A DNA stretch of 64,000 nucleotides from an uncultured Bryobacteraceae bacterium (GTDB lineage Bacteria; Acidobacteriota; Terriglobia; Bryobacterales; Bryobacteraceae): NCBI GenBank assembly GCA_938003835.1, contig CALKXJ010000008.1, forward strand, positions 372,001 to 436,000, read 5' to 3'. A program made the translations under genes and the position numbers. The stretch's first letter is position 1. Each line of letters opens with the position of its first letter. The notes under the pieces are model-generated. The model was not told where the DNA came from. It ran no database searches and was given only the letters and a program-made list of their open reading frames with translations. Shown piece by piece: positions 28,216-38,164 of the stretch.

Positions 28216-29400
28216 ATGACCGGGGTAACCCGCCGTCTCCGAGTCGCCGGCATTCTCGCGGCGGCCGCAGTCATTCTGCTGCTGGTGAGCCGTCGCTGGT
28301 CGGGTTCCTCGAACAGCTCGATTCACCTGGCGGGCAACATCGAGATGACCGAGGTGAAGGTCTCTTTCAAGATCTCGGGCAGGCTTGCGGAGCGCCTGGT
28401 GGATGAGGGTGACGTGGTGGAGAAAGGCGCCGTCGCGGCCCGCCTGGACCAGGAGCAGTTGCTCCACCAGCGCGATCAGGCGCGCGCCGCGCTCAAGGCC
28501 GCCGAATCGCAGCTTGCCCAGCTCGAGACCGCCATCGACTACCAGCGGGCAACGCTTGCCGCCCAGCTCGAGGAGCGGCGCGCCGCCGTCGAGGCCGCCC
28601 GCGCGCAGCTTGCCGAGCTCGAGGCCGGCTCCCGGCCCCAGGAGATCGAACGCGCCCGGGCGCGCCTGGAGGAGGCCCGGACGGAGTTCGAACGCGCGCG
28701 CAGCGATTTCGAGCGCATCGCGACTCTCCAGCGGACCGGCGACGTCTCCCGGGCTTACTATGACCAGGTGCGCGCCCGCTTCGAGGCTGCGCGCGCTCAG
28801 ATGCGTCAGGCGGTCGAAGCCCTGGCGGTCATCGAGGAAGGGCCCCGAAAGGAAACGATCGCCGGCGCCCGGGCTCGTCTGGAGCAGGCCAAGGCCGCGC
28901 TCACGACGACGGAGGCGCTTCGCTTGGAGCTGCGCCGCCGGGAGCAGGAGCTCGAGATGCGCCGCGCCGAGGTGGAGCGCGCGCGGGCCCAGCTCGCCCT
29001 GATCGAGTCCCAGCTCGAGGACACCGTGGCGCGCTCGCCCGTCAACGGAATCGTGCTCGCCAAGGCGGCCGAACCGGGCGAGGTGATCGCCGCCGGGACC
29101 ACCGTCGTCACCATCGCCGACGTGGCGCGCCCCTGGCTGCGCGGGTATATCACCGAACGCGAATTGGGACGCGTGCGCCTGGGTTCGAAGGCTCGCGTGA
29201 GAACCGATTCCTTTCCCGGCAAGGTTTACGAAGGCCGCGTCTCCTTTATCGCCTCCGAGGCCGAGTTTACTCCCAAGCAGATCCAGACGCCGGAGGAACG
29301 CGTCAAGCTCGTCTATCGCGTCAAGATCGAGGTCGAAAACCCCAACCAGGAACTCAAGCTGAACATGCCGGCCGACGCCGAGATCCTGCTCGAGCCTTGA
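28216..29400 (+). CDS. HlyD/YbhG-type periplasmic adaptor (membrane fusion protein)
   Basis: A 394-aa protein with one N-terminal membrane anchor (VAGILAAAAVILLLVSRRW), a split lipoyl/barrel-sandwich domain (EMTEVKVSFKISGRLAERLV and RSPVNGIVLAKAAEPGEVI), a long coiled-coil hairpin rich in Ala, Glu and Arg (about 85-265), and a C-terminal beta-barrel. This is the YbhG/EmrA layout. It starts the five-gene exporter run ending at 33231. The adaptor would link the inner-membrane ABC complex to an outer-membrane channel, which is not encoded here. Confidence 0.9.
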   Translation: MTGVTRRLRVAGILAAAAVILLLVSRRWSGSSNSSIHLAGNIEMTEVKVSFKISGRLAERLVDEGDVVEKGAVAARLDQEQLLHQRDQARAALKAAESQLAQLETAIDYQRATLAAQLEERRAAVEAARAQLAELEAGSRPQEIERARARLEEARTEFERARSDFERIATLQRTGDVSRAYYDQVRARFEAARAQMRQAVEALAVIEEGPRKETIAGARARLEQAKAALTTTEALRLELRRREQELEMRRAEVERARAQLALIESQLEDTVARSPVNGIVLAKAAEPGEVIAAGTTVVTIADVARPWLRGYITERELGRVRLGSKARVRTDSFPGKVYEGRVSFIASEAEFTPKQIQTPEERVKLVYRVKIEVENPNQELKLNMPADAEILLEP

Positions 29401-29405
29401 CACGC

Positions 29406-30191
29406 ATGATCCGCACGAAGCTTCTCACGCGCCGCTTTGGCCCCCTGACCGCCGTCGACCGGCTGGACCTGGAAGTCTCCGAAGGCGAGATCTTCGGGTT
29501 GGTGGGCCCGGACGGGGCAGGGAAGACGACGACGTTGCGCATGCTGGCGGGCCTGATCGATCCCACCGAAGGCGAGGCGATCGTCGCCGGATTCGACGTG
29601 GCGCGGCACTCCGAGAAGGTCCGCGACCGGATCGGCTATATGGCGCAGCGGTTCGGGCTTTACGGGGATCTCACCGTGGAGGAGAACATGCGCTTCTACG
29701 CCGATCTGTTCGGGACCCCGGCGGAGGAGGCGGCCCGGCTGATGCCGGAGCTGTTGCGCATGACGCGCATGGGGCCGTTCCGGGGGCGTCTGGCGCGGGC
29801 GCTCTCGGGCGGGATGAAGCAGAAGCTGGCGTTGATGTGCGCGCTGCTCAACCGGCCCAGCCTGTTGTTGCTCGACGAACCCACCAGTGGCGTCGACCCG
29901 CTCTCCCGCCGCGACTTCTGGGCGATTCTCGAGGAGCTGGTCTCATCCGGCGTCACCGTCCTGCTCACCACCGCCTACCTCGATGAAGCCGAACGTTGTC
30001 ATCGCGTCGGCCTGCTCTACCGCGGCCGGCTGATCCGCTGCGCCCCGCCCGCGGAGCTCAAACGCGAGTTCGTCGAGCGCGGCCTGGCGGTCCGCCGCGT
30101 CGGCGCGCGCCAGCCCGTGCGGCCCGAACGGCCGTCGCTCGAGGACGTCTTCATCGCCCTGGTGCAGGAGGAGTTGGGGCAGCAGCCATGA
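29406..30191 (+). CDS. ABC transporter ATP-binding protein (first YbhF-like half)
   Basis: A 261-aa ATPase: Walker A GPDGAGKTTTLRML, Q-loop at YMAQRFGLYGDLTVEEN, signature LSGGMKQKLALM, Walker B LLLLDEPTSGVDP and a switch threonine in LLTTAYLDEAERC, where the switch His is replaced. The ATG at 29406 is preferred; a TTG overlapping the upstream stop is possible. It ends in an ATGA overlap with a second ATPase. In E. coli YbhF the two ATPases are fused; here they are separate genes. Confidence 0.92.
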   Translation: MIRTKLLTRRFGPLTAVDRLDLEVSEGEIFGLVGPDGAGKTTTLRMLAGLIDPTEGEAIVAGFDVARHSEKVRDRIGYMAQRFGLYGDLTVEENMRFYADLFGTPAEEAARLMPELLRMTRMGPFRGRLARALSGGMKQKLALMCALLNRPSLLLLDEPTSGVDPLSRRDFWAILEELVSSGVTVLLTTAYLDEAERCHRVGLLYRGRLIRCAPPAELKREFVERGLAVRRVGARQPVRPERPSLEDVFIALVQEELGQQP

Positions 30192-30937
30192 GCCGCCCGC
30201 CGGCTGCCGTCGTCGTCGACAAGCTGGTGAAACGTTTTGGAGATTTCGTCGCCGTCGGCGGCATCTCCTGCACTGTCGAGCGCGGAGAAATCTTCGGTTT
30301 TCTCGGGCCGAATGGCGCCGGCAAGTCCACCACCATCCGCATGCTCTGCGGCCTGCTCCGCCCGAGCGCAGGCGCTGCCTGGGTGGCCGGCTTCGACGTC
30401 GCCGGCGAGCCCGAGCAGGTCCGCCGCCACATCGGCTACATGTCGCAAAGATTCTCCCTCTATGACGACCTCACCGTCGAGGAGAACATCGATTTCTTTG
30501 GCGGTATCTACGGCGTCGAGGCAGAGCGGTTGAGGAGGCGCAAAGAATATGTCCTGGCGCTGGCGGATCTGGGAGCGCGCCGCGGCACCTTGACCCGGCT
30601 CCTGCCTGGCGGCTTCAAGCAACGGCTGGCGCTCGGCTGCGCCGTGTTGCACGAGCCGCCGATCCTGTTTCTCGACGAGCCCACCTCCGGCGTCGATCCC
30701 ATCGCCCGCCGGGCCTTCTGGGACCTGATCTACGAGCTCGCTGCGGGTGGGCAGACGGTCCTGGTCACGACGCATTACATGCAGGAGGCCGAGTACTGCC
30801 ACCGCGTGGCGTTGATGTACCAGGGACGCTTCATTGCCCTCGGCCCGCCGGCCGAGCTCGAGCGCGAGCGCGGCCTCGACACTCTGGAGGAGGTCTTCGT
30901 CACCGCCATCGAGGCCGAGGAGGCCGCCGGGAGATGA
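30188..30937 (+). CDS. ABC transporter ATP-binding protein (second YbhF-like half)
   Basis: A 249-aa ATPase: Walker A GPNGAGKSTTIRML, Q-loop YMSQRFSLYDDLTVEEN, a signature altered to LLPGGFKQRL, Walker B ILFLDEPTSGVDP and a switch His in VTTHYMQEAEYC. It therefore keeps the His that the first ATPase lacks, whereas the first keeps the canonical LSGG. This suggests an asymmetric ATPase pair. It overlaps both neighbours by ATGA, giving tight coupling. Confidence 0.92.
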   Translation: MSRPPAAVVVDKLVKRFGDFVAVGGISCTVERGEIFGFLGPNGAGKSTTIRMLCGLLRPSAGAAWVAGFDVAGEPEQVRRHIGYMSQRFSLYDDLTVEENIDFFGGIYGVEAERLRRRKEYVLALADLGARRGTLTRLLPGGFKQRLALGCAVLHEPPILFLDEPTSGVDPIARRAFWDLIYELAAGGQTVLVTTHYMQEAEYCHRVALMYQGRFIALGPPAELERERGLDTLEEVFVTAIEAEEAAGR

Positions 30938-32067
30938 GCCGCCGCCGGACGCTCGCCGTCGCGCGAAAGGAATTCCTCCACATCCTGCGTGACCCGCGCA
31001 GCCTCGCCATGGCGCTGGCGATCCCGGTGCTGCTTCTGCTGCTGTTCGGCGTCGCCCTCACGCTCGATGTGGACCGGATCCCGACGCTCATTTACGACGC
31101 GGACGGCAGCCCGCAAAGCCGCGAGCTTATCGCGCGCTTCGACGGTTCACGCTTCTTCGAGGTCACCGGCCACACCCGCCGTTACGGGGAGATTGAACCT
31201 CGCATCGATGCCGGCCGGGCCCTGCTCGCGGTGGTGATTCCGCCCGATTTTTCCTCGGACTTGCTGGCCGGGCGCCGCCCGCGTCTCCAGCTCCTGGTCG
31301 ACGGCAGCGACTCCAACACCGCCTCGATCGCCCTGAACTACGCCGTGGCGTTGCTCGCCCAGTATGAGCTGGATGTGCGCGCCGAAGCCCAGAACCGGCG
31401 CGTCGGACGCATCCTCCGCCCCCCGGTCGAGGCACGGCTCCGCGTCTGGTACAACAGCGAACTGAAATCGAAGAACTACGTGGTCCCCGGCCTGATCGCA
31501 GTCATCTTGATGATCATTGCCGCGCTGCTCGCTTCGCTGACCATTGCCCGCGAGTGGGAGACGGGCACGATGGAGCAGTTGCTGGCGACCCCGCTCCGCC
31601 CCGCGGAAATCATCATCGGCAAGATGCTCGCCTATTTCTCCATCGGCGTCGCCGACACCGTCACGGCGATCCTCGTGGGAGTTTTCGTCTTTGCCGTTCC
31701 GTTTCGAGGCAGCGCGGTGGCCGCCGGCGCCGCCTGCATCCTGTTTCTCACCGGCGCGCTGTTCTGGGGCATTTTGATTTCCGCGGTGGCACGCTCGCAA
31801 TTGCTCGCCTACCAGATCGGAATGATCACGTCGTTCCTGCCGGCGTTCCTGCTCTCCGGCTTCGTCTTCGCCATCGAAACCATGCCGCGGCCGATCCAGC
31901 TCGTCACCTATCTGGTGCCTGCCCGCTACTTCATCACCATCCTCAAGGGAGTGTTCCTCAAGGGGGTGGGTCTCGGCATACTCGCCGGCGACTTCGCTCT
32001 CCTGGCAGCCTATGCCGCCCTGGTCTTCCTGGTGGCGACTCGCAAGCTGCGCCAGAAGGTGGCCTGA
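30934..32067 (+). CDS. ABC-2 type permease (YbhS/YbhR-like)
   Basis: A 377-aa permease: one N-terminal helix (ALAIPVLLLLLFGVALTLDV), a large extracytoplasmic domain (about 45-180), then five helices from YVVPGLIAVILMIIAALLAS on, with EWETGTMEQLLATPLRPAEI, the conserved ABC-2 cytoplasmic loop. It is overlapped by the ATPase gene (ATGA) and followed 3 bp later by a paralogous permease. The two would form a heterodimeric channel. Cargo is unknown; YbhFSR relatives are linked to drug, dye or cation efflux. Confidence 0.9.
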   Translation: MSRRRTLAVARKEFLHILRDPRSLAMALAIPVLLLLLFGVALTLDVDRIPTLIYDADGSPQSRELIARFDGSRFFEVTGHTRRYGEIEPRIDAGRALLAVVIPPDFSSDLLAGRRPRLQLLVDGSDSNTASIALNYAVALLAQYELDVRAEAQNRRVGRILRPPVEARLRVWYNSELKSKNYVVPGLIAVILMIIAALLASLTIAREWETGTMEQLLATPLRPAEIIIGKMLAYFSIGVADTVTAILVGVFVFAVPFRGSAVAAGAACILFLTGALFWGILISAVARSQLLAYQIGMITSFLPAFLLSGFVFAIETMPRPIQLVTYLVPARYFITILKGVFLKGVGLGILAGDFALLAAYAALVFLVATRKLRQKVA

Positions 32068-32070
32068 AGC

Positions 32071-33231
32071 ATGCGGCGGGTTCGCGAAATCTTGCGCAAA
32101 GAGATCCGGCAGACGCTGCGGGAACCCCGCATGCGCGTGCTGCTGTTTCTGCCCCCGGTGGTGCAACTCATCATCTTCGGCTATGCGGTGAATCTGGACG
32201 TCGAGTTGAGCCGCATCGCCTGGGTGGACCAGGACCGCACGCCTGCCAGCCGCGAGCTGCGGGCGGCTTTCGCCGGCTCGCCTTCCTTCGCAATCGTGGC
32301 GGAACCGGGCTCGCCGGATGAGGCGGGCCGCCTGCTCGATGCGGGCGACGTGCTGGGTGTCATCGCCGTCCTGCCGGGATTCCACCGCCGGATCGAACGC
32401 GGCGAGACGGCGCCCGTCCAGATCCTGGTGGACGGCACGAATTCCAACACCGCCGCGGTGGTGGCCGCCTACGCCGCCCAGGTGGTGGCCCGCTACGGGG
32501 CGGACCGGTTGGGTGAGCGCCAGCGCGCGCTCCTGTTGGAGGTGATTGCCTCGACGGGCATCGACGGCCCGCGTTACCTGGCTGTGCCCGCGCTCGAGGC
32601 AGCCCCGCGGGTCTGGTTTAACGAGGACCTGCGCAGCCGGAATTACTTCGTGCCCGGCGTCGTGGTCAACATCGTGGCGCTGGTCACGCTGCTGTTGACC
32701 GCCCTGGCCGTCGTTCGCGAAAAAGAGATCGGCACCATTGAGCAGCTCATGGTGACGCCTCTCCGGCCGATCGAGCTGATGCTCGGCAAGACGCTGCCCT
32801 TCGCCGCCGTCGGCCTGGTGCAGATGACGCTGGTGACGCTGGCCGCCCTGATCATCTTTCGGGTGCCCTTTCGGGGCAGCCCGCTGGTGCTGCTGCTTTC
32901 AGCCGTTCTGTTCCTGATGACGACGCTCGGCGCCGGCCTGCTCATCTCCACCGTGTCCGAGACCCAGCAACAGGCGGCCATGGCCAGCTTTTTCTTCTTT
33001 GCTCCCGCCATGATGTTGAGCGGATTTGCCTTCCCTATCCGCAACATGCCCGTGGCCGTGCAATACCTGACGCTGCTCAACCCGGTACGCTATGCCATGG
33101 AGATCGTGCGAGGGCTGTTTTTGAAGGGCGTTGGCGTCGAGACCCTCTGGCGCGAGATGCTGAGCCTTTTCCTGTTCGGCTCGGCGGTGCTCGGCCTGAG
33201 CGCGTTGCGCTTCCACAAGAGGCTGGACTGA
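32071..33231 (+). CDS. ABC-2 type permease (YbhR/YbhS-like)
   Basis: A 386-aa paralogue of the preceding permease with the same layout: an N-terminal helix, an extracytoplasmic domain containing LVDGTNSNTAAVV, then helices from NYFVPGVVVNIVALVTLLLT, and the loop KEIGTIEQLMVTPLRPIELM. It is the last gene of the exporter operon, 5 bp ahead of a nadD-like gene that may be carried on the same transcript. Confidence 0.9.
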   Translation: MRRVREILRKEIRQTLREPRMRVLLFLPPVVQLIIFGYAVNLDVELSRIAWVDQDRTPASRELRAAFAGSPSFAIVAEPGSPDEAGRLLDAGDVLGVIAVLPGFHRRIERGETAPVQILVDGTNSNTAAVVAAYAAQVVARYGADRLGERQRALLLEVIASTGIDGPRYLAVPALEAAPRVWFNEDLRSRNYFVPGVVVNIVALVTLLLTALAVVREKEIGTIEQLMVTPLRPIELMLGKTLPFAAVGLVQMTLVTLAALIIFRVPFRGSPLVLLLSAVLFLMTTLGAGLLISTVSETQQQAAMASFFFFAPAMMLSGFAFPIRNMPVAVQYLTLLNPVRYAMEIVRGLFLKGVGVETLWREMLSLFLFGSAVLGLSALRFHKRLD

Positions 33232-33236
33232 CCCCG

Positions 33237-33842
33237 ATGGAATTCCTGCGCCGAGCGCCGGGGCGGCCGTCGAAGCTGGGAATCCTCCCCGGAGCTTTTC
33301 ATCCTCCCACGCGCGCGCACCTGGCCCTGGCGCGAACGGCGCTCGCCGAGGTGGACGAGGTCCTCTTCGTGCTGCCGCGCGCCTTCCCCCACAAGCAGTA
33401 CGAAGGCGTCGGCCTGCCGGACCGCGCGCGCCTGGTGGCGGCGGCCACGGACGGCGAGCCGCGCTTCTCCGTCGGCATCTCCGAGGGCGGGTTGTTCATC
33501 GAGATCGCCCGCGAGTGCCGGGACGCTTACGGGCAGCAAGTGGAACTGTGGTTCGTCTGCGGCCGCGATGCCGCCGAACGGATCCTCAACTGGGACTACG
33601 GCCGGCCGGGCGCCGTCGAGGAGATGCTCGAGGAGTTCGGACTGCTGGTTGCCGATCGCGGCGGCCGGTACGAGCCGCCGCCGGATCTGGCCGCGCGCAT
33701 CCGCCGCCTGCCGCTGCCCACCGACTACTCGGAGATCTCGGCGACCGAAGTGCGCACGCGCATCGCGGCCGGCCATCCATGGGAACACCTGGTGCCGGAA
33801 TCGATCGTGGATCTGGTGCGGCTTATCTATCGAGCGGTGTAA
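33237..33842 (+). CDS. nadD: Nicotinate-nucleotide adenylyltransferase-like protein
   Basis: A 201-aa nucleotidylyltransferase of the HxGH superfamily. The N-terminal motif reads GAFHPPTRAHLALA, so the first His of HxGH is replaced by Thr, a variant I recall in some NadD-like proteins. The C-terminal SEISATEVRTRIAAG corresponds to the ISSTxxR phosphate-binding loop. It would adenylate nicotinate mononucleotide in NAD synthesis. There is no ribosome-binding site in the 5-bp gap to the permease gene. The symbol is tentative because of the altered motif. Confidence 0.68.
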   Translation: MEFLRRAPGRPSKLGILPGAFHPPTRAHLALARTALAEVDEVLFVLPRAFPHKQYEGVGLPDRARLVAAATDGEPRFSVGISEGGLFIEIARECRDAYGQQVELWFVCGRDAAERILNWDYGRPGAVEEMLEEFGLLVADRGGRYEPPPDLAARIRRLPLPTDYSEISATEVRTRIAAGHPWEHLVPESIVDLVRLIYRAV

Positions 33843-34001
33843 CGCTTCGCTCCGGTGCGCACGTCCCGGTTGGGTCAGCCGACTCATCGGAATTCGGGGG
33901 CCGCTGACGGTGAGAGGCTCTGCGGCTCGGGCAGGCTTCACCGTCGGCCGTGGTCGTCTTCCTGTTTGATCTTCCTAGCCACAGGCTGAAGTCCGAAACG
34001 T

Positions 34002-35723
<1,722 letters not shown>

Positions 35724-35752
35724 TAGCGCGGCATGGCACGCCGCCGCTGCCC

Positions 35753-37480
35753 TTACTCGGCCCGGCTCAATTCGGCGGCCAGGCGGAGCGCTTCCTCGAT
35801 TCGGCCCTCACGCTCGGCCGCTTTCACTTGCGCCCGCAGTTCGGCCCGCCGCAGCTCGCGATCCTTCTGTTTGAGACTCTCCAGGCAGGCCAGCGCCTGC
35901 GCGAGCGCATCCGGTTCCTGATCCTCCTCATCGGCAAAAACTACCGAGGCGAGTAGCGCCTTGTCGGATTCGGCCAGACGGGCTTCGAGCGCCGCGTAAC
36001 TGAAGCCGGCGCCGCCCGACTCCAGTTGCGCCATCGCCTCCAAAAGCGGCCGGCTCCGAAGTCCTTCGAGCGATCGCAGGCCCACGAGGCGCGGCAGCAC
36101 CTGGCGCCGCGCTTCGGCGTCGGCGACCAGCGCCTTAAGCAGCACCAGCTCGGTGGGCGCGAGCGGCTCGCGCGGCCGTCTCTCGGGTTCCCGCTTGCGC
36201 TGCGCCGCAGCCCTCTGGAACTGCTCGAGCACCAGCCCGGGCTCGACCCCGAGGTACGAAGCGACCTCTCCCGCTACGGCGGCGCGCTCCAGTTTGTCAG
36301 GAATCCTCTGAATGGCGGGCAACAGCAGACGCAGTCCCTCCACGCGCTCGTCGACCTTCCTCATGTCGAACCGGGTCCGCACCCGGTCCGCCAGCCAGTA
36401 AAAGTAGCTCGGCGCCGTGCGCAGCCGCGCCTGATAGGCCTCGGCTCCGTATTTCCGGACGTACTCATCCGGATCGAGTCCTTCCCCGAGCGCGAGCACC
36501 CGCACCCGCATTCCCTGTTCGAGCAGCAACTGGATGGAGCGTTCCGTGGCCTCGCCGCCGGCTGCGTCGGCGTCGAAGTTGACCACAAGCTTGTCGGAGT
36601 GCCGCCGCAACAGGCGCACCTGATCGACGGTGAGCGCCGTGCCGCAGCTTGCCACCGCCTGCCGCACGCCGGCCCCCCACAGGCCGATCACGTCCATGTA
36701 TCCCTCCACGAGAATGGCGCCGTCGGCCTCCCGAATCGCCTTCCGCGCGCGGTGCAGATTGTAGACCACGTAACTCTTCTTGTAGATGCGGGTTTCCGGC
36801 GAATTCAGATATTTCGGCTCATCGCCCTCGCTGAGCGCCCGCCCGGCAAAGGCGATCACCTTGCCCGACTCGTTATGGATGGGGAACATCAGGCGGCCGC
36901 GGAAGCGGTCGAACCAGCCGCCACCCTGCCGCGGAATGACCAGGCCGCTCTCTTCGATCTCGGCGCGTGCGAATCCGTCTCGCTCGAGCCGCCGGATGAG
37001 CGCCTGCCCGCCGGGCTCGGCGTAGCCCAGACCGAACTCCTCAACCAACGCGGCCGGAAGCCCTCGCTGGCGGAGATATTCCCGGGCCGCGGCACCCGCG
37101 CTCGAGGCAAGCGCCGCTTGATAGAGCCGCGCGGCAACCTCGTGGATCGAATACAGCGCGCCTCTCAGCCGGCTTTCGGCGTCGCTGAGCCGCTCCTGCT
37201 TCGGCATCGGAATGCCGTAGCGCTCGGCCAGGTGTTTGAGAGCCTCATAGAAGGTGAGGTTCTCGATCTCCATCACGAATTGGATCACGTCGCCGCCGGC
37301 GCCACAACCGAAGCACTTATAGAACTGGTGCGTGGCGTGCACGGTGAACGAGGGCGTCTTCTCGTTATGGAAGGGGCAGAGGCCGACGTAGCGGGCGCCG
37401 CGCTTCTCCAGGCGCGGCACATATTCGGAGACCACCCGAACGATGTCGACCGCGGACTTGAGCCGCTCGACGAACTCCAT
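35753..37480 (-). CDS. dnaG: DNA primase
   Basis: A 575-aa primase. The N-terminal CHC2 zinc finger has ligands C35 and H38 in [13 protein letters not shown] and C56 and C59 in [10 protein letters not shown]. The catalytic core follows, with the Toprim Glu in [12 protein letters not shown] and the Asp pair in [13 protein letters not shown]. The C-terminal helical domain for helicase contact is present but poorly conserved. It makes RNA primers for replication. It lies between a degenerate receiver-domain gene (29 bp upstream) and rpoD. Confidence 0.95.
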   Translation of the reverse strand: MEFVERLKSAVDIVRVVSEYVPRLEKRGARYVGLCPFHNEKTPSFTVHATHQFYKCFGCGAGGDVIQFVMEIENLTFYEALKHLAERYGIPMPKQERLSDAESRLRGALYSIHEVAARLYQAALASSAGAAAREYLRQRGLPAALVEEFGLGYAEPGGQALIRRLERDGFARAEIEESGLVIPRQGGGWFDRFRGRLMFPIHNESGKVIAFAGRALSEGDEPKYLNSPETRIYKKSYVVYNLHRARKAIREADGAILVEGYMDVIGLWGAGVRQAVASCGTALTVDQVRLLRRHSDKLVVNFDADAAGGEATERSIQLLLEQGMRVRVLALGEGLDPDEYVRKYGAEAYQARLRTAPSYFYWLADRVRTRFDMRKVDERVEGLRLLLPAIQRIPDKLERAAVAGEVASYLGVEPGLVLEQFQRAAAQRKREPERRPREPLAPTELVLLKALVADAEARRQVLPRLVGLRSLEGLRSRPLLEAMAQLESGGAGFSYAALEARLAESDKALLASVVFADEEDQEPDALAQALACLESLKQKDRELRRAELRAQVKAAEREGRIEEALRLAAELSRAE

Positions 37481-37509
37481 GCCCCGCCCTGACCATTATC
37501 GCCGAAGGC

Positions 37510-37950
37510 TCATCGGGCGGGGCGGGCAACCAGACGCTCGCGCTCGGCCTTCCAGCTCAGCCAGGCCGCGCTGACGCATTCGATAATCTCGTGTGCTTCG
37601 AAGGGCCGCGCCAGCACATCCCAGCCGCCACCCTCGAGCAGCTCTGCCGCAAGCTCCAGTTCCGCGGCCGGCACGGCAAGCACGATCTTCGGCGGGAAGG
37701 CGAGATCCGCCATGGCCCGGAGCATCCTGCGCCAGGAGCCGCCCGCCAGGCGCTCCTCCGCCACAATGACGCCGATCGGCTCGCGCGCCAGCAGCTCGAG
37801 CGCCTCTTCGATGGTGTAGGCCCGGCGCAGCCGCCAGTTCGTCCGCGCGAAGACGCTGTTGAAATAGCGGTGATCGCGCTCTTCCGGGCTCACCAGCAGA
37901 ACTGTGACCACGCGCGGCGACTCGACCGCCTCCTCGAACGCACCGTTCAT
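37510..37950 (-). CDS. Degenerate response-regulator receiver-like protein
   Basis: A 146-aa protein with the spacing of a receiver domain: beta-1 TVLLVSPEERDHRYF, beta-3 GVIVAEERLAGGSW, beta-5 DVLARPFEAHEII. The phospho-acceptor Asp is replaced by Glu (about 65-66), the beta-1 acidic pair is SPEE, and the conserved KPF is RPF. It is probably not phosphorylated and acts as a fixed or protein-binding module. It has no output domain. It directly precedes dnaG and rpoD on the same strand. Confidence 0.68.
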   Translation of the reverse strand: MNGAFEEAVESPRVVTVLLVSPEERDHRYFNSVFARTNWRLRRAYTIEEALELLAREPIGVIVAEERLAGGSWRRMLRAMADLAFPPKIVLAVPAAELELAAELLEGGGWDVLARPFEAHEIIECVSAAWLSWKAERERLVARPAR

Positions 37951-38078
37951 GCTCGGAATGCCACTTACATGTTATGCGGGCCGGCGGGCGCTGCCAATCG
38001 GGCGTTCACCTCATGGTGGGCGGGGGCCGAACCTGGGTCCGGCCCGGCCAATGCCTCAACTCCGTGCTTCGGCCGCCC

Positions 38079-38107
38079 TTGTCTTGCCTCGAGTTCGGAT
38101 GTATAGT
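38079..38107 (+). promoter_or_regulatory. Sigma-70 promoter of the third Oar-like receptor
   Basis: TTGTCT and TATAGT are spaced 17 bp, 57 bp before the ATG at 38165, in the divergent gap with the receiver-like gene. Confidence 0.58.
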
Positions 38108-38134
38108 AGGTATCGCTTTTGGAAAAACGATTTG

Positions 38135-38150
38135 CCGGCCGGAAGGCCGG
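38135..38150 (+). promoter_or_regulatory. Leader hairpin with GNRA loop next to ribosome-binding site
   Basis: CCGGCC and GGCCGG pair around a GGAA tetraloop. The AGGAGG ribosome-binding site starts at the next base (38151). It is placed like the leader hairpin at 18786-18818. Confidence 0.45.
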
Positions 38151-38164
38151 AGGAGGTCTTTTTC

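Noticed and set aside
33906-33945. Inverted repeat GACGGTGA/TCACCGTC between nadD and rpoD as a bidirectional terminator
   Set aside because: The loop is 24 bases and no T run follows on either strand; evidence is too weak.
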